A DNA stretch of 64,000 bases from JBQTKD01 sp052389435 (GCA_052389435.1 JBQTIB010000004.1:10178-74177); one strand, 5' to 3'; positions 52,439 through 61,065 are shown, counted from the stretch's first letter. A program made the numbers and translations. The notes: generated by a model not told the origin, from the sequence alone.

Positions 52439-52783
52439 ATGCATGTGGACGTGACCCATTTCCTCGACGCGAGCGAGCCCGACGCAGACGGGTACTACGC
52501 CTGGTACTACGAGGGTGACGACTATCGGTTCACCGACGGGATCGCGGTTCTCGGCGTTCGGGTCTACACCGACGCGCCTACAGTTGCCGTCTTCGCAGGG
52601 CTCGACCGCACCGAGGTGGCCGCGTCTCCCCTGACCCCTCACGCGGCGGCATACCTCGCGGAGCGCGGGATCGCGACTTTCGAGTGCCTCGGCGCCGAAG
52701 GCTACGAGCAGTGGAAGCCTCCCGCCGCTCTCGGCGGCGTCCTCAGACGAGCGCAGCGTCGGATCCGGCCGCCGCGGCCTTGA
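52439..52783 (+). CDS. Hypothetical protein, 114 residues
   Basis: ATG at 52439 with AGG a few bases upstream. The sequence begins HVDVTHFLDASEPDADGYYAWYYEGDDYRF and is rich in Asp/Tyr, with a compact alpha/beta look (IAVLGVRVYTDAPTVAVFAGL, then HAAAYLAERGIATFECLG). The last 13 codons overlap the end of the convergent WS/DGAT gene, which weakens but does not exclude it. Codon composition is less extreme in GC at third positions than its neighbours, and the preceding 200 bases are also atypical. I do not recognise a family. Confidence 0.5.
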   Translation: MHVDVTHFLDASEPDADGYYAWYYEGDDYRFTDGIAVLGVRVYTDAPTVAVFAGLDRTEVAASPLTPHAAAYLAERGIATFECLGAEGYEQWKPPAALGGVLRRAQRRIRPPRP

Positions 52784-54152
52784 GGCGCTCCAGTTCGGCC
52801 GGGCCGGCCGCCGCCAGGCCCGCCGGGTCCGGGACCGCGACGGGGTCGGCGCTGATGCCGACGAAGCCGCGGCCGCCGTAGGTGGACAGCGCGATCTGCA
52901 GTGGTTGGCCCTGCGCGAGCGGCGCGACGGGGTAGGCCTCGGTCATCTTCAGCCCGCCGAGGTAGACCGGGCGCGGGATCGGGATCGTGCTGATCAGCAC
53001 GTCGAACAGGCGGTGCGCCTGGCTGGCCAGGATCGGTCCCCCGACCCTCACGACGGCCGGGTGCATCAGATTCGTCAGGTGCTGCACGGCGCCGGGGCCC
53101 CCCTCGGGGCCGAGCGCCCGGTTGCGAGTCATCGCGTCGCACACCGCGGCGACCCGGCGCACCGGGTCGGGCTCGCCGAGGGGCAGGTCCAGCAGGAAGG
53201 CGGAGAAGTTGTTCCCAGCGCCGCCGGAGAACTGGGGCTTGTCGGTGGCGACCGGGACCATCGAGCGCACGACGCGATCGGCGTCGAGCCCGTTGTCGAG
53301 CAGCCAGTGCCGCATCGCGCCAGCCATGAGCGCGACGAGCACGTCGTTGGCGGTGCCGCCGTTCCCACCGTGAGGCGTGTTGTTGCTCGCTCGCAAGCTC
53401 GCGAGTTGACGCCGCAGCAGGCGTAGATCGGCGAGCGGGACCGACGCGGAGGCGAATTCCCGCAGCCCGCTGACCTCGCGGTCGAACGGCAGTCCCTGGT
53501 GTCCGTTGCGCACGACGCCGGACGCGATGCCCGCCGCGGTCCCGGCACCGTGGGCGAGGGACTTGACCATGGCGCGGGGGTCGTTCCAGGACAGCGGGCC
53601 GTGGATGCGGCGCGCGAGGCTGCGGGCCGTGCCGAACTTCTGGCCCCGCATGCCGTCCGGCCCGGGCAGGCGGATCGCGGCTCCCCCGTCCGCCAGCGCG
53701 AACGCCAGCGCGACGGTGCCCAGCCCGTCGAGGAAGGAGTGGTGGACCTTCACGAGGATCGCCGTGAGGTCGTCGGCGAGGCCGGACAGGACGTGGAACT
53801 CCCACAGCGGCTTGGCCCGATCCAGCGGCTCGGTCAGCAGCCGGGCGACCCACGCGTTCAGTTCGCCGCGCGCGCCGGAGCCGTGCGAGCGGTGCGCGAT
53901 CACGTGCCGCTTGACGTCGAAGTCCGGGTCGGGCACCCAACTGGCTCCGCCGAACGGGACGAGGTTGGCGGAGAGCCTGCGACGCAGCCGCGGCAGTTCG
54001 GCGGCCCGCGCGCGCAGCAGTTCGACGACGTCTTCCCGCTCGCGATCCGCCTGGGGTTCGAGGACCATGAGCGCGCCCATGGTCATCGGCGTCTTGGCCG
54101 TCTCGATCGACAGGAAGGAGATGTCGAGCGGACTGAGAGCCCAGTCCTGCAC
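52743..54152 (-). CDS. WS/DGAT-family wax ester synthase / diacylglycerol acyltransferase
   Basis: 469 residues. GTG at 54152 with GGAGG five bases upstream. The catalytic motif HHxxxDG is HHSFLDG (137-143), with VKV before it. The N-terminus LSPLDISFLSIETAKTPMTMGALMVLEP is standard, as are PLDRAKPLWEFHVL, NDVLVALMAGAMRHWL and the C-terminal STYGGRGFVGISAD. These enzymes use acyl-CoA to esterify diacylglycerol or long-chain alcohols and underlie storage lipid in actinobacteria. It stands alone on the minus strand next to the HIT gene. Confidence 0.93.
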   Translation of the reverse strand: MQDWALSPLDISFLSIETAKTPMTMGALMVLEPQADREREDVVELLRARAAELPRLRRRLSANLVPFGGASWVPDPDFDVKRHVIAHRSHGSGARGELNAWVARLLTEPLDRAKPLWEFHVLSGLADDLTAILVKVHHSFLDGLGTVALAFALADGGAAIRLPGPDGMRGQKFGTARSLARRIHGPLSWNDPRAMVKSLAHGAGTAAGIASGVVRNGHQGLPFDREVSGLREFASASVPLADLRLLRRQLASLRASNNTPHGGNGGTANDVLVALMAGAMRHWLLDNGLDADRVVRSMVPVATDKPQFSGGAGNNFSAFLLDLPLGEPDPVRRVAAVCDAMTRNRALGPEGGPGAVQHLTNLMHPAVVRVGGPILASQAHRLFDVLISTIPIPRPVYLGGLKMTEAYPVAPLAQGQPLQIALSTYGGRGFVGISADPVAVPDPAGLAAAGPAELERLKAAAAGSDAALV

Positions 54153-54258
54153 ACCGCCTCCTTCGCCGATATCGGCCCGTCGAAGCTAACCGACGCCCCG
54201 CGCCGCCGCACCGTCGCGTACGTCACCCGAACTCCGGACCCACCGCACCGGGCGGGCC

Positions 54259-54343
54259 GCTTCACTCGTCGCAATGCCGCTTCACGCGCCGCAATCCGGC
54301 GCGCACGACGAGTGGAGCAGCGCTCCAGCGCGTGAAGCCGCAG
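54259..54343. repeat. Palindromic repeat with GCTTCACTCGTCG arms, copy 2
   Basis: GCTTCACTCGTCG (54259-54271) faces CGACGAGTGGAGC (about 54307-54319, one mismatch). A second nested pair, GCTTCACGCGC and GCGCGTGAAGC (to about 54338), gives a double hairpin. It lies directly after the HIT gene stop on the minus strand, the same relative position as copy 1 has to yebC. The shared 13-base arm supports a family. Confidence 0.7.
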
Positions 54344-54348
54344 TGCGG

Positions 54349-54888
54349 TTAGGCGGGCCAGGCGGCTCGGATCGTCTCCCAGGTCTGGCCCAGGAGCTGG
54401 GGCAGGACCTTGGTGTGGCCGACGACGGGCATGAAGTTGGTGTCGCCGCCCCAGCGCGGGACGACGTGCTGGTGCAGGTGCGCGGCAATGCCGGCGCCGG
54501 CCACGGTGCCGAGGTTCATGCCGACGTTGAAGCCGTGGGCGCCGGAGGACGCCTTCAGCGCCCGGAGGGCCTGCTGGGTCAGTTCGCCGAGCTCGCGAGT
54601 TTCGGCCTCGGTGAGCTCGTCGTACCCGGCGACGTGCCGGTAGGGGACGAGCAGCAGGTGGCCGGGGTTGTACGGGTAAAGGTTCAGCACCGCGTAGGCG
54701 GCGGCGCCGCGGCGGAGCACCAGGCCCGCCTCGTCGTCCATGGCCGGGATGCGGCAGAACGGGCAGCCGTCGGGCTCGGCGCCCTCGGCGCGGTTCTCAC
54801 CCTTGATGTAGGCCATGCGGTGCGGGGTCCAGAGCCGCTCGAACCCGTCGTCGATCCCGACGCCGTCCTGCTCTTCCAGGTCGCTCAC
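54349..54888 (-). CDS. HIT-family nucleotide hydrolase/transferase
   Basis: A 179-residue histidine-triad protein. The active motif is HLHQHVVPR (from 137), with an N-terminal Zn-type pair CPFC (42-45). YAVLNLYPYNPGHLLLVPYRHVAGYDELT is the core fold. GTG at 54888. This HIT protein normally sits between thrS and pgsA in actinobacteria and is related to Ap4A phosphorylase-like enzymes. It is 31 bases downstream of thrS on the same strand. The expected following pgsA is displaced to 47.5 kb by intervening genes. Confidence 0.94.
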   Translation of the reverse strand: MSDLEEQDGVGIDDGFERLWTPHRMAYIKGENRAEGAEPDGCPFCRIPAMDDEAGLVLRRGAAAYAVLNLYPYNPGHLLLVPYRHVAGYDELTEAETRELGELTQQALRALKASSGAHGFNVGMNLGTVAGAGIAAHLHQHVVPRWGGDTNFMPVVGHTKVLPQLLGQTWETIRAAWPA

Positions 54889-54919
54889 GCCCGCACCGTC
54901 CTAACGAGGTGGGAGGAGC

Positions 54920-56884
54920 TCACACCTGGATCCGGTCCCGGACGGCGGCGACGATCTCCGCGACGGCTTCGGCCACCGGGACGGTGTTCTTCTGCTCGCC
55001 GTTGCGGTACCGGAAGGACACCGCGCCGGCTTCGACGTCTTCGTCGCCCGCGAGGAGCATGAACGGGATCTTCTGCTTCTGCGCGTTGCGGATCTTCTTC
55101 TGCATCCGGTCGTCGGCCTCGTCGACCTCGACGCGGATCCCGAACCGGCGCAGCTCGGCCGCGACGGCCCGCAGGTGCTCGACGTGCGCGTCGCCGATCG
55201 GGATGCCGACGACCTGCACCGGCGCGAGCCAGGGCGGGAAGGCGCCGGCGTAGTGCTCGACGAGCACGCCGAAGAAACGCTCGATGGACCCGAACAGGGC
55301 ACGGTGGATCATCACCGGGCGCTGGCGGGAGCCGTCGGCGGACTGGAACTCGAGTTCGAAGCGTTCGGGCAGGTTGAAGTCGAGCTGGATGGTCGACATC
55401 TGCCAGGTGCGGCCGATGGCGTCGCGGGCCTGCACCGAGATCTTCGGGCCGTAGAACGCGGCGCCGCCCGGGTCCATGACGAGCTCGAGGCCCTCGGACT
55501 CGGCGACGACCCGCAGGGTCTCGGTGGCCTCTTCCCAGTCGGAGTCGGACCCGACGAACTTCACCGGGTCCTTGGTGGAGAGCTCGAGGTAGAAGTCGTT
55601 GAGCCCGTAGTCCCGGAGCAGGTCCAGGACGAAGCGCAGGGTGGTGGTGAGCTCGTCGCGCATCTGCTCGCGGGTGCAGTAGATGTGCGCGTCGTCCTGG
55701 GTGAGGCCGCGGACGCGGGTGAGGCCGTGCACGACGCCGGACTTCTCGTACCGGTAGACGGTGCCGAACTCGAACAGGCGCAGCGGCAGCTCGCGGTAGG
55801 AGCGCCCGCGGCTGCGGAAGATCAGGTTGTGGAACGGGCAGTTCATCGGCTTGAGGTAGTAGTCCGCGCCCTCGAGCTCCATGGGCGGGAACATGCCCTC
55901 GCGGTACCAGTCCAGGTGCCCGGACAGCTCGAACAGGCCGCCCTTGGTGATGTGCGGGGTGTTCACGAACTCGTAGCCGGACTCCTCGTGCCGCTTGCGC
56001 GAGTAGTCCTCCAGGACGCGGCGGATGGTGCCGCCCTTGGGGTGGAAGACCGCCAGGCCCGAGCCGATCTCGTCCGGGAAGGAGAACAGGTCCAGCTCGA
56101 CGCCGAGCTTGCGGTGGTCGCGCTTGGCCGCCTCCTCGAGGCGGGTTTGGTAGGCCTTCAGCGCGTCGCGGGTGTCCCACGCGGTGCCGTAGAGGCGCTG
56201 CAGCTGCGGATTCTTCTCACTCCCGCGCCAGTACGCGGCGGCGGAACGCTGGAGCTTGAACGCGGGGATGTGGCCGGTGGTCGGCACGTGCGGGCCGCGG
56301 CACAGGTCCTTCCAGGCCAGCGACCCGTCCTTGCGGTGGTTGTCGTAGATGGTCAGCGCTCCGGCGCCGACCTCGACGCCGGCGCCTTCCGCGTCCGCCA
56401 TGCCGTCGGCGCCCTTGAGGCCGATGAGCTCGAGCTTGTACGGCTCGTTCGCCAGTTCGGCGCGGGCGTCGTCGTCGGAGGTCTCGCGACGGGAGAAGGT
56501 CTGACGCTCCTTCACGATCTCCTGCATGCGCTTCTCGATGCGCCCGAGGTCCTCGGGGGTGAAGGGCTTGGAGACGTCGAAGTCGTAGTAGAAGCCGTTG
56601 TCGATCGGCGGGCCGATGCCGAGCTTGGCGTCGGGGAAGAGTTCCTGCACCGCCTGCGCCATGACGTGCGCGCAGGAGTGGCGCAGGATCGCGAGGCCCT
56701 CCGCGGAGTCGTTGCGGATCGCCTCGACCTCGTCGCCGTCGGCCAGGACGTGAGCCAAATCACGCGCCGTGTCGCCGACGCGGGCCGCGATCACGGCCCG
56801 GTTCTCGGCGTAGAGCTCGGCGGCGGTCGACCCGGATGCCACCGACCGCGATTCGCCGTCAACGACCAACTTGATGTCCGACAC
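54920..56884 (-). CDS. thrS: Threonine--tRNA ligase
   Basis: A 654-residue class II synthetase with its own editing domain. GTG at 56884 has GGAGAGGG well spaced upstream and gives SDIKLVVDGESRSVASGSTAAEL, the N-terminal TGS domain. Editing: HSCAHVMAQAVQELFPD. Catalytic: FVNTPHITKGGLFELSGHLDWY, YYLKPMNCPFHNLIF with the zinc Cys, YRYEKSGVVHGLTRVRGLTQDDAHIYC and PVMIHRALFGSIERF. The anticodon-binding domain is at the C-terminus. Two hairpins and a tRNA-Val gene lie just upstream on the same strand. No T-box or ThrRS-mimic leader was recognised. Confidence 0.97.
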   Translation of the reverse strand: MSDIKLVVDGESRSVASGSTAAELYAENRAVIAARVGDTARDLAHVLADGDEVEAIRNDSAEGLAILRHSCAHVMAQAVQELFPDAKLGIGPPIDNGFYYDFDVSKPFTPEDLGRIEKRMQEIVKERQTFSRRETSDDDARAELANEPYKLELIGLKGADGMADAEGAGVEVGAGALTIYDNHRKDGSLAWKDLCRGPHVPTTGHIPAFKLQRSAAAYWRGSEKNPQLQRLYGTAWDTRDALKAYQTRLEEAAKRDHRKLGVELDLFSFPDEIGSGLAVFHPKGGTIRRVLEDYSRKRHEESGYEFVNTPHITKGGLFELSGHLDWYREGMFPPMELEGADYYLKPMNCPFHNLIFRSRGRSYRELPLRLFEFGTVYRYEKSGVVHGLTRVRGLTQDDAHIYCTREQMRDELTTTLRFVLDLLRDYGLNDFYLELSTKDPVKFVGSDSDWEEATETLRVVAESEGLELVMDPGGAAFYGPKISVQARDAIGRTWQMSTIQLDFNLPERFELEFQSADGSRQRPVMIHRALFGSIERFFGVLVEHYAGAFPPWLAPVQVVGIPIGDAHVEHLRAVAAELRRFGIRVEVDEADDRMQKKIRNAQKQKIPFMLLAGDEDVEAGAVSFRYRNGEQKNTVPVAEAVAEIVAAVRDRIQV

Positions 56885-56940
56885 GAAGAGCCCTCTCCAA
56901 CATGCCGCCGGCGAGCGCCAGCGAGCCGAAGGCGGGGGTT

Positions 56941-56977
56941 GTGGGGGCGGAGCCCCCACCGCGACGCGGAGCGTCGC
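56941..56977 (-). terminator. Twin hairpins between tRNA-Val and thrS
   Basis: GTGGGGGCGGAGCCCCCAC (56941-56959) and GCGACGCGGAGCGTCGC (56961-56977) are perfect inverted repeats, each closed by a three-base loop (GGA on the plus strand). They probably end the tRNA transcript, without a U-tract, before the thrS ribosome site. A further GC stem (CCCGCG/CGCGGG) lies near 57001-57017. Confidence 0.6.
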
Positions 56978-57038
56978 AATGTGGTGACGAGATGACCCGG
57001 CCCGCGCTTTCCGCGGGCAGACCTCTCCTTGAATCTCG

Positions 57039-57110
57039 TGGGCGATACTGGGTTCGAACCAGTGACCTCCCCGGTGTGAGCGGGGCGCTCTCCCGCTGAG
57101 CTAATCGCCC
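57039..57110 (-). tRNA. tRNA-Val (anticodon CAC)
   Basis: The minus strand folds as a complete cloverleaf of 72 bases. The acceptor GGGCGAT pairs with ATCGCCC, the D arm is GCTCAGCGGGAGAGC, the anticodon arm is CCCCG-CTCACAC-CGGGG with anticodon CAC, and the T arm is ACTGG-TTCGAAC-CCAGT. The discriminator base is A, and CCA is not encoded. It reads GUG, one of the two most used Val codons in a high-GC genome. Confidence 0.95.
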
Positions 57111-57690
57111 GGGACGCGGTTGGGAACCTTACCGGATCCCTCGAACGGACCCTCACTGGTTTCCGTCGTGGCGTGGCTGGGGACAGGTTTCGAGGCTTCG
57201 TCGGCCTCGACCGCTCGGATTCCGCTCGGACCGACATGACCATGCAGACGACTGCCGCTCGCCAAGCCGAGTTCAAATATCGCTGGGCCAAGATCCACTT
57301 CGGGTGGGCGCAGTGTCCGAATACGTCGGACCGGTGAGGTTCGCGAATTTCCTCGCGCGGAGCCGCGTCGGAATCGATACGGGCTTGTGACGTCCCGGTT
57401 TCGGCTGGACAAGGGGGACAAATCGGTCGTTGGACACCCCTGGGGGGTCACCGAAAAGATTGACTTTCCGGCCTTGATCGAGCGCCGTGACCTGCGGTTT
57501 GCGAAGCCCCTCGCGCCTTGCGTGCCAAAGATTCCTGCCGCTACACAGTGACCTGAGCTTCCGACGGACGTTGTACAGCCTGAAGAGCCCAGCACGGCAA
57601 GGTTTGACTCCCGGACGCACTGCCGAAGTGCAACGTCCAGCGGAGGCCGGGCAAACCGCCGAGCACCATCGAGAGAGGTACGGCACGCCG
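57111..57690. other. 580-bp region between tRNA-Val and ssgB without a recognised gene
   Basis: GC content is lower than average, with runs such as GAAAAGATTGACTTTCC and GGGGGACAAATCG. Frames on both strands are short or lack starts and motifs. It should hold the promoters of tRNA-Val (minus) and ssgB (plus). A C/G-rich palindrome CCCCTGGGG lies near 57439. No riboswitch or small-RNA fold was recognised. Confidence 0.5.
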
Positions 57691-58104
57691 ATGAAGGCAG
57701 AGCCCTCGGTCACCTGCGAGCTGCGTCTGCGACTCCTTGTCGCTGGAGACGCCGCCCTGCCGGTCCCGGCCGCGCTGCGCTACGACGTTTCGGATCCCTA
57801 TGCCATCCATGCCACCTTCCACGCCGCCGGTGACACGGTGGAGTGGGTGTTCGCTCGCGATCTCCTCGCGGCGGGCCTGAAGGACGACGCGGGTCTCGGC
57901 GACGTGCGGGTCTGGCCGTCCAGCGAAGCTGGCGAGCAGGTTGTCTACATCTCTCTGAGCTCCCCGGAGGGCGAGGCCCTTCTGGAGGCCCCGGCTCCCG
58001 AGCTCTCGACGTTCCTCGAGCGCACCTACGCCACGGTCCCGGCCGGCGACGAGTCGCTCCACCTGGACATCGACACCGCGCTGACCCAGCTCATCGCGGA
58101 GTAG
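57691..58104 (+). CDS. ssgB: SsgB-like sporulation/cell-division regulator (SALP family)
   Basis: 137 residues, the same length as Streptomyces SsgB. ATG at 57691 lies some 12 bases after GAGAGG. The family core is clear: SVTCELRLRLLVAGDAALPVPAALRYD, DPYAIHATFHAAGDTVEWVFARDLLAAGL, GDVRVWPS and ISLSSPEGEALLEAPAPELSTFLERTYA. SsgB recruits FtsZ to sporulation septa and occurs only in morphologically complex actinobacteria, so it is the best marker here for a spore-forming or filamentous host. It stands alone after a long noncoding stretch suited to developmental promoters. Confidence 0.93.
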   Translation: MKAEPSVTCELRLRLLVAGDAALPVPAALRYDVSDPYAIHATFHAAGDTVEWVFARDLLAAGLKDDAGLGDVRVWPSSEAGEQVVYISLSSPEGEALLEAPAPELSTFLERTYATVPAGDESLHLDIDTALTQLIAE

Positions 58105-58290
58105 CGAGCACGTCGCCACGAAGGCGACGCAGGTCTGCCGAGGCGGACCCGCGTCGCCTTCGTCGTCTCCGCCTCCAGCGCGTTGGCGAGCAGAGTCCTC
58201 CAGCACCGGGACCGGTCCCGCGATCGCCGACGGCGCTGCGCGGTGCCGTCGGTTCCGCGTCGTGCCGGGCCGGTGTGCCGGGCGGGCGGC

Positions 58291-58992
58291 TCAGGACCGA
58301 GGCGTGGTTTTCGACACCGTCACGCTCTCGATCTCGACGGGCAGCAGCGGGGCGTCCGGGGAGCCGGTGGGGCCGATGAACTGGCCGTTGGCGGCGATCT
58401 TCTCCAGGACCTCGACCCCGGCGGTGACGGTGCCGAACGGGGTGTAGGTGGGCGGGAAGTCCGAGTCCTTGAACACCATGAAGAACTGGCTGCCGTTCGT
58501 GCCAGGGCCGGCGTTGGCCATCGCGACGGTGCCCTTGGGGTAGGTCGCGCCCTTGAGGTTCTCGTCGTCGAAGCGGTAGCCGGGCTGGCCGGTGCCGGTG
58601 CCCGTCGGGTCCCCGCACTGCAGGACGGCGGCCGTTCGGTTCCCGTTCGAGGAGTTCAGCAGGCGGTGGCACGGCGTGCCGTCGTAGTACCGCTGCACCG
58701 CCAGGCTCAGGAACGAGTTCACCGTGCACGGCGCGGCCCTGCCGTTCAGCGCGATCTGGATCGTGCCCCGGTTGGTCACGACCGTCGCGAAGTACGGCGC
58801 GCGCTTGGCCTCCCGCGGCGGCAGTTTGGCCAGCCGCCCGCCGGGGGTCCTGTTCTCGAAGTTGTACTGGCACTTCGCCGCGGCAACGGCCCGGGCCGGA
58901 GCGGCGAACCCGAGGGCCGGGACGGCGCCTACGCCCAACGCCAGAGCGGCCAACGCCGCGGTGCGCATGCGTGCTCGGCTCGTGCCTGCCAT
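58291..58992 (-). CDS. Secreted cyclophilin-type peptidyl-prolyl isomerase
   Basis: 233 residues. The N-terminus (ARMRTAALAALALGVGAVPALGFAAPARA) is a cleavable signal peptide rather than a membrane anchor. The cyclophilin domain has FLSLAVQRYYDGTPCHRLL, QCGDPTGTGTGQPGYRF, VAMANAGPGTNGSQFFMVF and TYTPFGTV, with the catalytic Arg in CHRLL. It is a paralogue of the membrane-bound enzyme at 28565 and shares its Cys pair (PCTVNSF / LQCGD). Probably assists folding of exported proteins. It is isolated between ssgB and pabC on the minus strand. Confidence 0.92.
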   Translation of the reverse strand: MAGTSRARMRTAALAALALGVGAVPALGFAAPARAVAAAKCQYNFENRTPGGRLAKLPPREAKRAPYFATVVTNRGTIQIALNGRAAPCTVNSFLSLAVQRYYDGTPCHRLLNSSNGNRTAAVLQCGDPTGTGTGQPGYRFDDENLKGATYPKGTVAMANAGPGTNGSQFFMVFKDSDFPPTYTPFGTVTAGVEVLEKIAANGQFIGPTGSPDAPLLPVEIESVTVSKTTPRS

Positions 58993-59111
58993 GTGCCGTC
59001 CTCCCGGGGCCCGTTGCCGTCCGGAGATTGGAGCACGACTGCTCCCCGCCCCGTGCCGGCTTTGCCCGTTTCGTCCCTACATTCTGGCGGCTCGACACCC
59101 GACGACGGCAC

Positions 59112-59945
59112 CTAGGCCGGGTCCGGGTCCTCGGCGGCGAGGGCCGCGAACGTCGTCGCGATGCGCGCCGTGACCGGCCCCGGCACGGCCGCGTCCGCAC
59201 CTCCCGGACGGACGCCGTCGATCGCCGCCACGGCCTGCACGTCCCGCGTGGTGGAGGTCAGGAAGACCTCCTGGGCCCGGGAGAGGTCCTCGGGCGTCAG
59301 GGCGCGCTCGACGGCCTCCGGGCACCAGGCGAGCACCAGCGCCCGGGTGACCCCGGCCAGGCATCCGGAGGACAGCGGGGGCGTGACCGGGACGCCGTCG
59401 AGGACGGCCCAGAGGTTGCTGCCGGTGCCTTCGCAGACGAAGCCGCCGGTGTTCAGGACCAACGCCTCCCCCGCCCCGGCCCGCTGCGCCGCGGCGAGCA
59501 TCCGCACGTTCTCGGCGTAGGAGGTCGTCTTGACGCCGGTGAGGGCGCCGAACTCGTTCCGGCGCCACGGGACACCGGCAAGGCTTTCCGGGGCGCTGGA
59601 GGCCTCGTACGGGGTCGCGACGACCAGCAGGGTGGGGCGCGGCCCGCGGCGGTATCCGGCCGGACCTGGGCCGCCGGTGACGGTGATGCGCAGCCGCGCG
59701 GTCGGATGGTCCGCGACCTCCGCGCACACGGCTGCGACGGCCTCCCGGACGGTCGCGGGCACCGGCAGGTCCAGTGCGCTCGCGGACGCCGCGAGCCGGT
59801 GCAGGTGCCGGGTGATCGCGAACGGGATGCCGTTCTCCACCTTGACCGTTTCGAAGACGCCGTCCCCGACCGTGATCCCGTGGTCGGTGGCGTGGACCGC
59901 GGCATGCTCGGCCGGCACCAGGGATCCATCCAGCCACACGTTCAT
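59112..59945 (-). CDS. pabC: 4-amino-4-deoxychorismate lyase (class IV PLP enzyme)
   Basis: A 277-residue class IV PLP enzyme (branched-chain aminotransferase fold). ATG at 59945 overlaps the pabB stop, so the pair is coupled. DHGITVGDGVFETVKVENG is the family N-terminus; the PLP lysine is Lys139 in LTGVKTTSYAENV; EALVLNTGGFVCEGTGSNLWAV and VFLTSTTRDVQAVAAID are the conserved blocks. Next to pabB this indicates conversion of aminodeoxychorismate to 4-aminobenzoate for folate. D-amino acid transaminase activity is the alternative for this family. Confidence 0.92.
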   Translation of the reverse strand: MNVWLDGSLVPAEHAAVHATDHGITVGDGVFETVKVENGIPFAITRHLHRLAASASALDLPVPATVREAVAAVCAEVADHPTARLRITVTGGPGPAGYRRGPRPTLLVVATPYEASSAPESLAGVPWRRNEFGALTGVKTTSYAENVRMLAAAQRAGAGEALVLNTGGFVCEGTGSNLWAVLDGVPVTPPLSSGCLAGVTRALVLAWCPEAVERALTPEDLSRAQEVFLTSTTRDVQAVAAIDGVRPGGADAAVPGPVTARIATTFAALAAEDPDPA

Positions 59946-61039
59946 CGCAGTGCCTCCGCTGTTCTGTTCGGGCCACGAGCCTCGCCGCGGCGGACCGCCG
60001 CACCCGCGCCGGCGCCGCTGGGCCGGTCCACGGCGCCGCCGGCGACCCGCAGGAGCCGCGCCGCCTTGAGTTCGGTCTCCGCCCACTCGGTCTCGGGATC
60101 CGAGCCCCAGGTGATGCCGGCGCCGGTGCCGAAGCACAGATCGCCTCCGTCGAACCAGAAGGTTCGGATGCCGACGGCGAGTTCGGCGCTTCCGCGCGCG
60201 GAGTCGACCCAGCCGAGCGCGCCGCAGTACGGCCCGCGCGGCACCGACTCGAGGCCTGCGATGACCTCCAGCGCCGCGAGCTTCGGCGCGCCCGTGACGG
60301 ACCCGGGCGGGAACGTCGCGGCGATCAGCTCGGCCCAGCCGACCCACGGCGCGAGCCTGCCCCGCACCGTGGAGACGAGGTGGACGAGCCCGGGGTGCTC
60401 CTGGAGGGCGCACAGTTCCGGGACGGTCACCGAGCCGACGTCGCAGACTCGGCCGAGGTCGTTGCGCACGAGGTCGACGATCATCACGTTCTCGGCTCGG
60501 TCCTTCTCCCCCGGCGCCTGTCCGGGAGCAGCCGTGCCCTTGATCGGGCCGGACTCGACGAGATCCCCCGAGCGGCGCAGGTACAGCTCGGGAGAGGCGC
60601 CCGCGACGTGGACCCCCTCCGACGGCAGGCGCAGCACCGCGGCGTGCGGGGCGGGGTTGCCGCGGGCCAGGGCGGCTGCGAGCGCGAGCACGTCGGCGGT
60701 CCCGGGGTCGGGCAGGGGCGCGCGCAGCACCCGGCAGAGGTTGGCCTGGTAGACCGTCCCGGCGCCGATGTGGCCGCGAATCGTCTCCACGGCGCGCAGG
60801 TAGGCCGCGCGGTCCAGCGAACTCCTCCACTCCGTCGGCCTCGGGCCGGTCCACGGCGGAGCGGAGGGCAGCGGGGCGGAGCGGACGTCGGCGAACCTGG
60901 CGCAGCGAACCCTGCCCTCGAACTCGACCAGCACGGCCCAGAATCCGGGGCGTTCCAGCGCCGCGAGGTCGTCGGACAGTTCGACGAGGCCCCGGGCGAT
61001 CCGTCCCCCGGCGGCGAAGAACGGTTCGGCGGCGAGCAC
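59942..61039 (-). CDS. pabB: Aminodeoxychorismate synthase component I
   Basis: 365 residues from GTG at 61039, which has GGGGG upstream; the open frame extends further but without conserved sequence. The chorismate-binding domain has VYQANLCRVLRA, SPELYLRRSGDLVESGPIKGTA, the block ENVMIVDLVRNDLGRVC and the block TFPPGSVTGAPKLAALEVI, and ends with GTGAGITWGSDPETEWAETELKA. PIKGT and NDLGR are typical of PabB/TrpE. It transfers ammonia to chorismate; the glutaminase PabA is not in the window. The short N-terminal domain (about 100 residues) is a common actinobacterial form. Paired with pabC. Confidence 0.92.
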   Translation of the reverse strand: MLAAEPFFAAGGRIARGLVELSDDLAALERPGFWAVLVEFEGRVRCARFADVRSAPLPSAPPWTGPRPTEWRSSLDRAAYLRAVETIRGHIGAGTVYQANLCRVLRAPLPDPGTADVLALAAALARGNPAPHAAVLRLPSEGVHVAGASPELYLRRSGDLVESGPIKGTAAPGQAPGEKDRAENVMIVDLVRNDLGRVCDVGSVTVPELCALQEHPGLVHLVSTVRGRLAPWVGWAELIAATFPPGSVTGAPKLAALEVIAGLESVPRGPYCGALGWVDSARGSAELAVGIRTFWFDGGDLCFGTGAGITWGSDPETEWAETELKAARLLRVAGGAVDRPSGAGAGAAVRRGEARGPNRTAEALR

Positions 61040-61065
61040 GCCCCCGAACCTATCCGGCGGTGCCC

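Noticed and set aside
56885..57038. A T-box or other amino-acid-responsive leader before thrS
   Set aside because: No T-box sequence, specifier loop or antiterminator could be recognised; only simple hairpins are present.
57490..57690. A BldD-type operator upstream of ssgB
   Set aside because: The best candidate (CTACACAGTGACC) mismatches the palindromic consensus at several key positions.
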